DNA of 64,000 nt from Physcousia sp015060555 (GTDB taxonomy: Bacteria > Bacteroidota > Bacteroidia > Bacteroidales > Bacteroidaceae), in the NCBI GenBank assembly GCA_015060555.1, contig SUYG01000013.1, forward strand, positions 21,901 to 85,900. The letters are read 5' to 3'. Of the stretch, positions 40,646 to 48,698 are shown one piece after another. Made by a program: the position numbers and the translations under genes. Each line of letters begins with the position of its first letter. The stretch's first letter is position 1. A model generated the notes under the pieces. That model was not told the DNA's origin, did no database searches, and saw nothing but the letters and a program-made list of their open reading frames with translations.

Positions 40646-43204
40646 TTATTGTTGATCGTCGCGGTCGAGGGTCACCGTCTGCCCGTCGCTCATTTCTGTG
40701 GGCTCAGGGATGTCCTTGGCACGTGCTTCTTCGGGCAGTTCTTCCTCTTCCTCGTCCTCCGTGGTGGGAACGATGCAGACGTTGGCGATCACGTCGCCGC
40801 GCTTCTGCAGTTCGATGAGTTTCACGCCCTGAGTGGCACGCCCCTGAATCTTGATGTCTTCGAGGTGCATGCGCAGTGTCACGCCGCTCTTGTTGATAAT
40901 CATCAGGTCCTCGTCGTTGGTGACACTCTTGATGGCCATGAGCAGACCCGTCTTCTCCGTGACCTCCAGCGTCTTCACGCCCTTGCCGCCACGGTTGGTG
41001 ATGCGGTAGTCCTCGACATCGGAGCGCTTGCCGTAGCCCTTTTCGCTGACCACCAGGATGGTCTCCTCCTCGGGCTTATCGACCACCACCATGCCGACGA
41101 CTTCGTTGCCCTCGCCTTCGAGGGTGATGCCGCGTACGCCGGTGCTGTTACGTCCCATCGCGCGTACCGTATTCTCATTGAAGCGCACGGCACGACCCAT
41201 CTTCGAGGCGATGACCACTTCGTTCTCGCCGTTCGTCAGTGCCACATCCACCACGCGGTCGCCCTCGTTGATGTTGATGGCGATGACGCCGTTCGTGCGC
41301 GGACGGCTGTAGTTGGCCAGCGACGTCTTCTTGATGGTGCCCTCGCGTGTGCAGAACAGCACATAGTGGCTCTCGTTGAAGTCCTTGTCGTTGAGCTTCC
41401 TGATGTAGAGGCATGCGTTGATGCTGTCATCGGGCTCTATGTTGAGCATGTTCTGGATGGCGCGACCCTTCGAGGCCTTGTTGCCTTCAGGGATGTCATA
41501 CACCTTCAGCCAGTAGCAGCGACCCTTCTGCGTGAAGAACAGCATCGTGTTGTGCATCGTGGCACGATAGATGTGTTCGATGAAGTCGCCGTCGCGTGTG
41601 GCAGAACCCTTGGCGCCCACGCCGGCACGGCCCTGAGCACGGAACTCAGCCAGCTGGGTGCGCTTGATATATCCGAGGTGCGAGATGGTGATGACCACTT
41701 CATCATCAGCGTAGAAGTCCTCTGGGTTGAATTCTTCACTTGAATACACAATCTCGCTGCGACGGGGATCGCCGAAGCGCTCCTTCACCTCGATGAGTTC
41801 GTCCTTGATGACCTTCCAGCAGAGGGTGTCGTCGGTGAGAATCTGGTTGTAGTATTCGATCTTCTTCATCAGCTCGTCGTACTCGGCGTGCAGTTTCTCC
41901 TGCTGCAGGCCGGTGAGCTGTGCCAGACGCATATCCACGATGGCCTTCGACTGCAGCTCGTCCAGCTTGAAGCGCTCTTCCAAGCGTTTGCGGGCCTCTT
42001 CGGGTGTCTTGCTGGTCTTGATGATCTGCACCACCTCGTCGATGTTGTCGCTGGCGATGATCAAGCCTTCCAGGATGTGTGCACGCTCCTCGGCCTTGCG
42101 CTTGTCGTACTCCGTGCGGCGGATGACCACCTCATGGCGATGCTCCACGAAACACTGGATCATGTCGCGCAGCGTCATCAGCTTCGGACGACCATTCACC
42201 AGTGCGATGCTGTTCACGGAGAACGAGGTCTGCAGCTGTGTCATCTTGAACAGCTTGTTCAGCACCACGTTGGCGTTGAAGTCGCGCTTCACGTCGATGA
42301 CGATGCGCATTCCCTCGCGGTCACTCTCGTCGTTGGCATTGGAGATGCCCTCGATCTTGTGCTCGTTCACCAGGTCGGCGATGCTCTTGATGAGCTCAGC
42401 CTTGTTCACGCCGTAGGGAATCTCGCTCACCACGATCTTGTCGTGCTGCTCGCCCGGCTCAATCTCGGCGCGTGCACGCATCACCACGCGTCCGCGACCT
42501 GTCTCATAGGCCTCGCGCACGCCCTGCATACCATAGATGAACGCGCCCGTGGGGAAGTCAGGAGCCGGGATATAGTGCATCAGGCCCTCCACGTCGATCT
42601 CGGGGTTGTCGATGTAGGCGATACAGCCGTCGATGCACTCGCCCAGGTTGTGGGTCGGGATGTTCGTGGCCATACCCACGGCAATACCCGTGGCGCCGTT
42701 CACCAGCAGGTTCGGGAACAGCGTAGGCAGCACGCTGGGCTCCTTCTCCTTGCCGTCGAAGTTATCGACCATGTCCACCGTCTCCTTCTCCAGGTCCTGC
42801 ATCATAGCCTCGCCCATCGATGCCAGACGTGCCTCGGTGTAACGCATAGCAGCGGGGCTGTCGCCATCCACGGAGCCGAAGTTACCCTGACCATCGACAA
42901 GCGTATAACGCATGTTCCAGTCCTGTGCCAGACGCACCATGGCGAAATAGACACTGCTGTCGCCGTGGGGGTGATAGTGACCGAGCACATTACCTACGGT
43001 GCGGGCGCACTTACGGTAGTCTCTGTCATGGGTGTTGCCATCCACGCGCATACCGTAGAGGATACGTCGGTGTACGGGTTTGAAGCCGTCGCGAGCATCG
43101 GGCAGCGCACGTGCCACGATGACGGACATCGAGTAGTCGAGGAACGAGCTCCGCATCTCGCGCTCGATGTCCACTTTGATAATTCTGTCTTCTGAATCTT
43201 GCAT
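40646..43204 (-). CDS. gyrA: DNA gyrase subunit A
   Basis: The breakage-reunion subunit of DNA gyrase, 852 residues. Numbering of the N-terminal domain coincides with E. coli: HPHGDSSVY holds S83, and AAMRYTEARL holds R121 and the catalytic Y122. Position 87, Asp in E. coli, is Phe here (VYFAMV). The C-terminal wrapping domain has beta-pinwheel repeats with the GyrA box-like RAQGRAGVGAKG. The C terminus is acidic (TTEDEEEEELPEEARAKD). It has its own promoter (43325-43355) and heads a minus-strand run with TPR, kinase, regulator and pcrA genes. Confidence 0.98.
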   Translation of the reverse strand: MQDSEDRIIKVDIEREMRSSFLDYSMSVIVARALPDARDGFKPVHRRILYGMRVDGNTHDRDYRKCARTVGNVLGHYHPHGDSSVYFAMVRLAQDWNMRYTLVDGQGNFGSVDGDSPAAMRYTEARLASMGEAMMQDLEKETVDMVDNFDGKEKEPSVLPTLFPNLLVNGATGIAVGMATNIPTHNLGECIDGCIAYIDNPEIDVEGLMHYIPAPDFPTGAFIYGMQGVREAYETGRGRVVMRARAEIEPGEQHDKIVVSEIPYGVNKAELIKSIADLVNEHKIEGISNANDESDREGMRIVIDVKRDFNANVVLNKLFKMTQLQTSFSVNSIALVNGRPKLMTLRDMIQCFVEHRHEVVIRRTEYDKRKAEERAHILEGLIIASDNIDEVVQIIKTSKTPEEARKRLEERFKLDELQSKAIVDMRLAQLTGLQQEKLHAEYDELMKKIEYYNQILTDDTLCWKVIKDELIEVKERFGDPRRSEIVYSSEEFNPEDFYADDEVVITISHLGYIKRTQLAEFRAQGRAGVGAKGSATRDGDFIEHIYRATMHNTMLFFTQKGRCYWLKVYDIPEGNKASKGRAIQNMLNIEPDDSINACLYIRKLNDKDFNESHYVLFCTREGTIKKTSLANYSRPRTNGVIAININEGDRVVDVALTNGENEVVIASKMGRAVRFNENTVRAMGRNSTGVRGITLEGEGNEVVGMVVVDKPEEETILVVSEKGYGKRSDVEDYRITNRGGKGVKTLEVTEKTGLLMAIKSVTNDEDLMIINKSGVTLRMHLEDIKIQGRATQGVKLIELQKRGDVIANVCIVPTTEDEEEEELPEEARAKDIPEPTEMSDGQTVTLDRDDQQ

Positions 43205-43324
43205 TGGTAGTGATGATTATTGATTTTGTATAAATTTTTCCTTCTTGGTAAATCCTTTTCGTGCGTCAGAGGGCAAATTTTGCGCCTTTTCGGCCATTTG
43301 GCACTCCATGCCCCTAAAACCGCA

Positions 43325-43355
43325 CAAAGGTACAACAAATCCCCCACCCCACAAA
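43325..43355 (-). promoter_or_regulatory. Promoter of gyrA
   Basis: Minus strand TTTG (43352-43355), 19-bp spacer, TACCTTTG (43325-43332): a full consensus Bacteroidetes promoter ~120 bp upstream of the gyrA start, leaving a leader of roughly 115 nt. Confidence 0.75.
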
Positions 43356-43581
43356 ATCTTTTCCGCTAAAAGTAGTTAACAAACCCACATTTCATCCAGA
43401 TTCGCCCGCACACCTATATATGTGTTGCTTGTTCGCTCGCGACCGAACGACCAACACGCCCTACCATTCCGTCCTGAAGACCTTGCTTCACTTGTACTGA
43501 TATCGGTTGACACTCAGTCGTGCCCTCACGGCGTTACGCCATTACGCCATTACGCCGTACCATTTGGAAAAAAACAAAATC

Positions 43582-43754
43582 GCGTTGCACCGTTGCAGCG
43601 TTGCAGTTAAAAACACAGTACTGGAAAAAGTCAAAACTAAACCCTACTTATATATTTATATATATATAAATATATATATATAAATATATAAGTAGAATTA
43701 AATCCACCCCATGAAACACCCTTTTATGAACTGCAACGCTGCAACGCGCAACGC
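43582..43754. repeat. Nested palindromic element with a 52-bp AT-only core
   Basis: Outer inverted arms: 43582-43608 and 43728-43754, sharing GTTGCAGCGTTGCAGTT exactly. Inside lies a near-perfect palindrome (43644-43696) made of CTACTTATATATTTATATAT and its complement around a TA-rich centre. It lies in the 930-bp gap between gyrA and the acyltransferase gene. Upstream of it (43533-43560) is a short TTACGCCA repeat. No gene is seen in 43333-44187. Confidence 0.7.
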
Positions 43755-43821
43755 TCCCTCCTCCCCTATTTCCTGTCTTTTCCTGTCAGAGGTTGACTGC
43801 ATTTAGGCCTTTTAATTTAAC

Positions 43822-43915
43822 AATTGCCTACCCATACGGAAAAGGTTGACACTTTCTTCCGGATTTGGTTGCCCGTTTTCCTGAAAGGGTTGTCTCTTTT
43901 CCTTAGAACGTTGTC
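43822..43915. repeat. Degenerate ~22-bp tandem array
   Basis: The core (G/A)(G/A)TTG recurs at 43822, 43844, 43867, 43888 and 43909, spacing 21-23 bp, with a TTTTCC tract in between. In minus-strand sense one frame reads DNVLRKRDNPFRKTGNQIRK, a repetitive peptide. I treat it as a decayed array rather than a gene. Confidence 0.5.
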
Positions 43916-44187
43916 TTCCGACGGATATTGTTTACTTTTCATCTGTTTTTGTTTACTTCGTACTGAAACAAGCCATTCGACCCCGAGACGATGAAACTGA
44001 TATTCAAAAAGCGGAGATAGTACGGGATACGTAAAAGCCTGGGAACTCAGCCCTGCTCTGAGAGGCAGCAATCAGAAACAAGGGCTCTTTTATAAGAACT
44101 ACACGGGGACATCGTACGCGAACAAAGTTTTTTCTCTTTAGGAATCATTTTATCCCCTATTTCTTTTTCTCTTCACATTAAATGTAG

Positions 44188-44195
44188 TACCTTTG
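44188..44195 (+). promoter_or_regulatory. Probable -7 box of the acyltransferase gene
   Basis: TACCTTTG, a perfect -7 match, 66 bp before the ATG; the expected -33 position holds only TTTTTC. Confidence 0.5.
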
Positions 44196-44261
44196 TGCCC
44201 AACATGGCCGCCAGCGACGGTTGTGACATCAACACAAAGTATAAACTAAAGACACAGAACA

Positions 44262-45542
44262 ATGTATAAATACAACCCTGACAGCTATCTTCTTTACGGG
44301 ACGTCAAAGAGCCCGCGCCCGAGTTTTCCCATTCGCATCCGTGTGGTCATGAACGAGGCCGTGAGGGGCGCTGTCCTCAACAGCGCTGCCCAGAGAGCCA
44401 TCAGGCGCTATCCCTATTTCGCCGTTCGCGTGGAGGTGGACTCCACAGGAAGCTATGTACTGCAGCCTAACGGGCAGCCCGTTGTCGTGTGTCCCACGCA
44501 GAAGAAGAACCCGGCCCTCGGTTCGGCAGAGGCGAACGGCCACCTGTGCTTCATAGATTATGTGGGCTGCGACATCTTCTTCAACATCCACCACTCTCTG
44601 ACGGGTGCCGCCGGAATGCTGGAGTGGATCAAGACCACCCTCTACGAATATGTCTGCGAGGCCTACGGCGTCAAGCCCGACAGCGAGGGCATCCGTCTGG
44701 CCGATTCGCCGCTGCTGCCGGGTGAGACGGCCTACCCCGACGCGGCTTCGCTGCCCGACGTGAAGATCACGTTGCCGTTTGCCGACCGCGAGGCACATTA
44801 CTTCCAGAAGGATTATGTCATAGGTGCCCTCTGCCCCTTCTACACGCCGCAGTACTACACCTTCGACATCGAACAGGAGGCGCTGCTGTTCTATGCCCGC
44901 GAACACGGCGGCACCCCCGCCAGCGTGATGGCTGTGCTGATGATGCGAGCCGCCGACATGGTGCTGCCGCAGAAGGCCGCGACCATCGTTGCCGGCATCA
45001 CGCACAACTTCTGCGACGACCTGGGCTGTCCCAATTCCTACCGCGACCTGGTGAAGCTGCTGTATGTCCCCTACACCCGAGATATGGCCTCATGGTCCAT
45101 GGACGCGTTGTCTGCCTTCACGCGCAAGACGATGGTCGAGCAGCGCACACCCGAGAATGCTGCCGCCGAGCTGCGGCGCGTGGTGGCCGACTACGAGGTC
45201 ACGGACACGCTGCCCACGCTGGCCGACAAGCGCAAATATAATATGACGCACGCGCGCTACGTCAGCCAGCCCCGCGCTACGTTCAACATCAGCTACGTCG
45301 GCCACCAGCAATGGGGAGGACTGGAGCCCTACGTCCGCGCAGCCTACACCCTTGCCGAGGGGCATTTCATGCTAGAAGTGGTAAATGTCGGACGTCATTT
45401 CTGCGTCAGCTTCTTCCTGATGACTCCCGGCCACAAGTACATCCGCAGCTTCCGCCAGGCGCTCGACGCCGAGCACATCCCCTACACCCTCAACGGTCCC
45501 TTCAAGAAGCACCTGCCCGGCGTGGTGCTGCCAAATCAATAA
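44262..45542 (+). CDS. Acyltransferase-like protein (condensation/alcohol acetyltransferase fold)
   Basis: 426 residues, no signal peptide. The two-lobed CoA-dependent acyltransferase fold is suggested by the sequence around FFNIHHSLTGAAG (108-118), at the position where this superfamily carries HHxxxDG. Here the motif reads HHSLTG (110-115), so the usual Asp is Thr. A C-terminal structural block (ATFNISYVGHQQWGGLEPYV) replaces the DFGWG-like loop. It might be an acetyltransferase with altered active site, or a non-catalytic member. The DUF1294 gene follows after 18 bp. Substrate unknown. Confidence 0.65.
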   Translation: MYKYNPDSYLLYGTSKSPRPSFPIRIRVVMNEAVRGAVLNSAAQRAIRRYPYFAVRVEVDSTGSYVLQPNGQPVVVCPTQKKNPALGSAEANGHLCFIDYVGCDIFFNIHHSLTGAAGMLEWIKTTLYEYVCEAYGVKPDSEGIRLADSPLLPGETAYPDAASLPDVKITLPFADREAHYFQKDYVIGALCPFYTPQYYTFDIEQEALLFYAREHGGTPASVMAVLMMRAADMVLPQKAATIVAGITHNFCDDLGCPNSYRDLVKLLYVPYTRDMASWSMDALSAFTRKTMVEQRTPENAAAELRRVVADYEVTDTLPTLADKRKYNMTHARYVSQPRATFNISYVGHQQWGGLEPYVRAAYTLAEGHFMLEVVNVGRHFCVSFFLMTPGHKYIRSFRQALDAEHIPYTLNGPFKKHLPGVVLPNQ

Positions 45543-45560
45543 CTCAAAAAAACATCCATC

Positions 45561-45842
45561 ATGAGCATCATAGAAATCATCCTCCTCTACCTTGCCGCCA
45601 TCAACGTGTTCACGCTGCTTGTGTACGGCTGGGACAAAATCAAGGCGAAGCGTGGTGGATGGCGTATTCCCGAGGCTACGCTGCTGATGCTGGCTGTCGT
45701 CGGCGGCAGCATAGGCGCTACGCTGGCGATGGAATGGTTCCACCACAAAACCCGTCATCGCAAATTCACCATCGGTATCCCCATCATCATCATGCTGCAA
45801 GTAGTCCTCATCGGCTACCTCGCTTACAGCATCGGAGACTAA
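45561..45842 (+). CDS. DUF1294 membrane protein
   Basis: 93 residues with three hydrophobic segments (IIEIILLYLAAINVFTLLVY; LLMLAVVGGSIGATLAMEWF; IGIPIIIMLQVVLIGYLAYS). Family sequence: YGWDKIKAKRGGWRIPEATL and GGSIGA followed by HKTRHRKF, typical of DUF1294. Inner-membrane protein of unknown function. It is 18 bp downstream of the acyltransferase gene and probably in its operon. Confidence 0.9.
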   Translation: MSIIEIILLYLAAINVFTLLVYGWDKIKAKRGGWRIPEATLLMLAVVGGSIGATLAMEWFHHKTRHRKFTIGIPIIIMLQVVLIGYLAYSIGD

Positions 45843-45979
45843 GAGGACGCGAGTGGTGAGGGCGGTGGATTAGTATCCCGACTCGATTTGCCTACGCTCT
45901 CACGAGTTAGGTGCTGCTTTTGCCCGCTGCAGCCCTCTTCTGCGCAGCTTGTCTTCGCTTTAAAATGGGGGCAAACCCT

Positions 45980-46156
45980 TCATTTTATAAGGTCAAGGCC
46001 TTCACGCCGTAAGGCCAAGGTCTTCACGCCGTAAGGCCAAGGCCTTCTGAGAGGAGAGTGGGAAGGGAGATAAAAGATATCTTCTGCCCACGCACCATCA
46101 TGGGCAACGCCCATGAAGGCGGCGAGAAGGATGAAGTAGTAATGTATGTGTTTCAT
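45980..46156 (-). pseudogene. Signal-peptide remnant or tiny secreted peptide running into a repeat array
   Basis: A 58-residue frame begins MKHIHYYFILLAAFMGVAHD and continues GAWAEDIFYLPS, an apparently intact signal peptide with a plausible AWA cleavage site. The last ~20 residues are encoded by the 22-bp array (45988-46053), so the original coding sequence was probably truncated by the repeat. A real short secreted peptide is possible. The rest of the 45843-46237 gap holds only the array and nothing else I recognise. Confidence 0.3.
45988..46053. repeat. Three-unit 22-bp palindromic array
   Basis: Exact 22-bp units start at 45988, 46010 and 46032: TAAGGYCAAGGYCTT followed by CACGCCG. The 14-bp core AAGGCCAAGGCCTT is palindromic, like the AAGAGTAAGCTCTT core at 2617-2717. 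Confidence 0.8.
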
Positions 46157-46237
46157 ATCGCAGGTTGACAGCAGCATGGCAGTTAACCGATATCATCAAA
46201 TCGGCCTTCAGACAGAGACATTCAGGCGGGAGATGAC

Positions 46238-46966
46238 CTACGCCTCGGCATTGAAGTAGTCGTTGAGCGCAGCAATCGCACTCCCCTCTTTATTAGGCAA
46301 ATCCCTGATGAGCTTGCCCTTCTCCAAGAGGAGGATGCGCGTGGAGATATCCGAGACGAAGGAGAGGTTGTGGCTGGAGATGAGGACGGTGGTGCCCAGC
46401 GTGCTGTTCATCTCGGCTATCATGCGGGCCACGACAATCTGCGACGATGGGTCGAGGTAGTTGAAGGGCTCGTCCAACAGCAACACCTTGGGATGAATGA
46501 GCATGGCACCGATGATGCCTATCTTCTGACGGTTGCCTTCGGAGAAGTCATGCAGGTACTTCTTCGTGCCCAGAATCTCGTCGTGCATGAGCGGACGGAA
46601 CGTTTCCAGCCGTTCGCGCAGGAGTTCGTCGGAAATGCCATAGAGGTGTGCGATGAAGGTGAAGTACTCCTCGGGCGTGTAGAAGTCAATGAGGAAGCGG
46701 CCGTCGATGAACGAGCCGGTGTAGTACTTCCACGCTTCGCTGCCGCCTTTCTGGGGCGCGGGCGCTGCCACGTCGATGTCGTTGGAGAAGACCTGACCGC
46801 TGTCGGCCTTGATCAGGTCCAGGATGAGGCGCAGAAGGGTGGTCTTGCCGGCACCGTTGTTGCCGACGAGGCCTACGAGTTCGCCACTCTTAATCGTGAG
46901 TTCGGGCAAGTCCAATGCCACTTTCTCACCATAACATTTCTTGAGATTTTCGATTCGGAGTTCCAT
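46238..46966 (-). CDS. ABC transporter ATP-binding protein
   Basis: 242 residues. Walker A GNNGAGKTT (35-43), Walker B VLLLDE (161-166), H-loop SSHNL, and a variant signature FSEGN (141-145) instead of LSGGQ. It is of the CcmA/YxlF-like exporter type that pairs with a multi-helix permease. It lies downstream of the permease gene at 47067-48524 on the same strand, 100 bp away; the gap holds a GC-rich repeat and CTTGAAC repeats that directly precede this start. Cargo unknown. Confidence 0.92.
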   Translation of the reverse strand: MELRIENLKKCYGEKVALDLPELTIKSGELVGLVGNNGAGKTTLLRLILDLIKADSGQVFSNDIDVAAPAPQKGGSEAWKYYTGSFIDGRFLIDFYTPEEYFTFIAHLYGISDELLRERLETFRPLMHDEILGTKKYLHDFSEGNRQKIGIIGAMLIHPKVLLLDEPFNYLDPSSQIVVARMIAEMNSTLGTTVLISSHNLSFVSDISTRILLLEKGKLIRDLPNKEGSAIAALNDYFNAEA

Positions 46967-46972
46967 TATGTT

Positions 46973-47023
46973 GTTTCAAGTTTCAGGGTTCAAGGAGTTC
47001 AAGGAGTTTAAGGAGTTCAAGGG
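46973..47023 (-). repeat. CTTGAAC repeats upstream of the ABC ATPase gene
   Basis: In minus-strand sense: CCCTTGAACTCCTTAAACTC, then CTTGAACTCCTTGAACCC, ending a few bases before the ATG. The motif repeats every ~11 bp. Confidence 0.55.
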
Positions 47024-47025
47024 TA

Positions 47026-47065
47026 ACCCCTTCGCCCTTCGGAGAGGGGTTGGGGGTGAGGCTTT
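47026..47065 (-). repeat. GC-rich intergenic repeat between the ABC genes
   Basis: In minus-strand sense AAGCCTCACCCCCAACCCC then TCTCCGAAGGGCGAAGGGGT: a hairpin of C-rich and G-rich arms (CCCCTTCGCCCTTCGGAGAG on the plus strand). Same family as 34305-34342. Confidence 0.55.
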
Positions 47066-47066
47066 T

Positions 47067-48524
47067 TTATTCAGCTAACCATCGCTCCATGATCTGATAG
47101 CGGCGGCGATGCCAGATGGTGGATATCCAATGAATGTAGGGGCGATGCAGCAGGATGCCGAGGATGCCGAGGCCGCCGACGAGAAGATGGGCATAGAGAT
47201 GCGGCAACAGGAAGTAGGACGCATAGTAGATGCCCATGGGGATGAACATAACAAAGGAGAAGACGTTGATCTGCTTGTTGGCGCCCTGGTAGTTGAAGAA
47301 GGCGGAGGCAAAGAGATCCATACGGCTGCTGTAGAGGCACGTGGCCATAAACGGCAACACGAAGATGCCGCAGCTGAACAGCAAGGTGCACAGGAGCGTC
47401 CAGAACGACATACCAAGCCACAAGACGCAGGGAAGAATCAACAGGGCCATCGCGCAGCAAATGGCACAGAAGAACACGTACTTGCGGCGAAGGATGCCCT
47501 CCACGGGCCAAGGCTTCGTCCAGATGCCGGAGCAGAAGTTGGCCTCGCAGCCCATCACCCATTGTGCCAGGATGATGCTGGGGAGGGCGATGCCGAACAT
47601 GAGCATGATGTTGACACCGTTCATGTCCTGCTGGATGGTGTCCTGCTGTTGCATATAGGTGTTCAGCAGGAAGATGACCACGATTAAGAAGAAGCTGACA
47701 CGCAGACGCTTGCTGCGCAACAGCTGCACCCACTCGATGCTCCACAGCGACACCTGACCCAGTGAGCGTACGGTGGTGGTGACGGGGGCGTGGGTCTCCT
47801 CATTATGGTTCTTCATGCGTGAAAAGTAGCGATGCAGGATGAAGCAGACGAGACTATTGAACAGGATGAGCAGCAGCGAGGCCACGAGTGTGCTCCACTC
47901 CGTAGCCATCGGCACAACGGGCTCCGAGGGATCGTCGGCAGCCAAGCCGATGACCACAAAAGCCACGCCGGCAAGCACATAGACGAGGAAAAGCCAGAAG
48001 AGGTAGCCGAAGGCCAGCGGCAGCGTATATTGGTTACCCGGTGCACGACGCCAGCAGTTCTGCAGGAGGGCGTTGACAAGGGTGCAGGTGTAGGCAGCTA
48101 CAAAGGTCAGCAGCGCAAATGCAAAGGGCATAAATAGCAATGCCGCGAAGCTGATGGCCAGCGGCAGCATCCATTGCAGGAAGCCCACCTTCGTGTCCAC
48201 CAACACCAGCAGCGCCCATTCGCGAGGCGTGATGGGGCGTGAACGCAGGTAGTCGTCCATCTCCACCGGCGAGCGCCGCCAGAAGAGCTTCATCATCATG
48301 TCGCCCGGGATGATGCTGACGGCCAGTAGCGGCACCAGCGAGATCAGGGGGAAGGGGATTTCGCCGATGCCGCCAGTCTCGTCGAGAGCGTGCTTGACCC
48401 CAAGGAGGACAAAGACAAAGAGCCCGAAGAAATAGGCGCCGATGAATACGTCTTTCCATGTGAAGGCACGGCGTTTCTGCACCATCCACAAACGGAACAG
48501 TTCTTTCGTTGCTGTCGTAATCAT
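47067..48524 (-). CDS. ABC transporter permease (DUF5687-like)
   Basis: 485 residues with about 12 hydrophobic segments in two groups separated by a hydrophilic stretch (FSRMKNHNEETHAPVTTTVR). N terminus MITTATKELFRLWMVQKRRA. An in-frame ATG at 48587 lies upstream of the -7 box at 48549-48556 and is therefore rejected. It resembles the large Bacteroidetes permeases that partner single ATPases; the ATPase gene follows. Substrate unknown. Confidence 0.78.
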   Translation of the reverse strand: MITTATKELFRLWMVQKRRAFTWKDVFIGAYFFGLFVFVLLGVKHALDETGGIGEIPFPLISLVPLLAVSIIPGDMMMKLFWRRSPVEMDDYLRSRPITPREWALLVLVDTKVGFLQWMLPLAISFAALLFMPFAFALLTFVAAYTCTLVNALLQNCWRRAPGNQYTLPLAFGYLFWLFLVYVLAGVAFVVIGLAADDPSEPVVPMATEWSTLVASLLLILFNSLVCFILHRYFSRMKNHNEETHAPVTTTVRSLGQVSLWSIEWVQLLRSKRLRVSFFLIVVIFLLNTYMQQQDTIQQDMNGVNIMLMFGIALPSIILAQWVMGCEANFCSGIWTKPWPVEGILRRKYVFFCAICCAMALLILPCVLWLGMSFWTLLCTLLFSCGIFVLPFMATCLYSSRMDLFASAFFNYQGANKQINVFSFVMFIPMGIYYASYFLLPHLYAHLLVGGLGILGILLHRPYIHWISTIWHRRRYQIMERWLAE

Positions 48525-48548
48525 AATGTGTTGATATGAATTTGGCGG

Positions 48549-48556
48549 CAAAGGTA
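48549..48556 (-). promoter_or_regulatory. -7 box of the ABC exporter operon
   Basis: Minus strand TACCTTTG, 24 bp before the permease start. It is divergent from the tolC -7 box about 100 bp away. No clear -33. Confidence 0.55.
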
Positions 48557-48653
48557 CAGCTATTTTGACATTTTTTAAGCACTTCAACCGTTAAAACCTC
48601 TTAATATGTTTAAACTTCGACGGGAGAATCATGTCATGTATTCAATTTTGAAG

Positions 48654-48661
48654 TAACTTTG
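48654..48661 (+). promoter_or_regulatory. -7 box of the TolC-MacAB operon
   Basis: TAACTTTG, a perfect TAnnTTTG match, 37 bp before the tolC-like start. No clear -33 at the expected distance. Confidence 0.55.
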
Positions 48662-48698
48662 CGCGGTTTTTAACAAGGACAACACATTAGAATCATCA

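Noticed and set aside
41888..43195. A 435-codon frame antisense to gyrA
   Set aside because: Shadow of gyrA; low-complexity His/Val/Leu-rich translation and no start context.
43430..43510. tRNA-like inverted repeat (GTTCG...CGAAC)
   Set aside because: No acceptor stem or T-loop sequence in the right arrangement; it cannot be folded into a cloverleaf by eye.
43644..43696. AT-rich palindrome as replication origin
   Set aside because: No DnaA-box cluster and no dnaA, dnaN or parAB nearby; proximity to gyrA alone is not evidence.
43817..44071. 84-codon minus-strand frame between gyrA and the acyltransferase gene
   Set aside because: Its C-terminal half is translated degenerate ~22-bp repeats, with no promoter and no recognisable domain.
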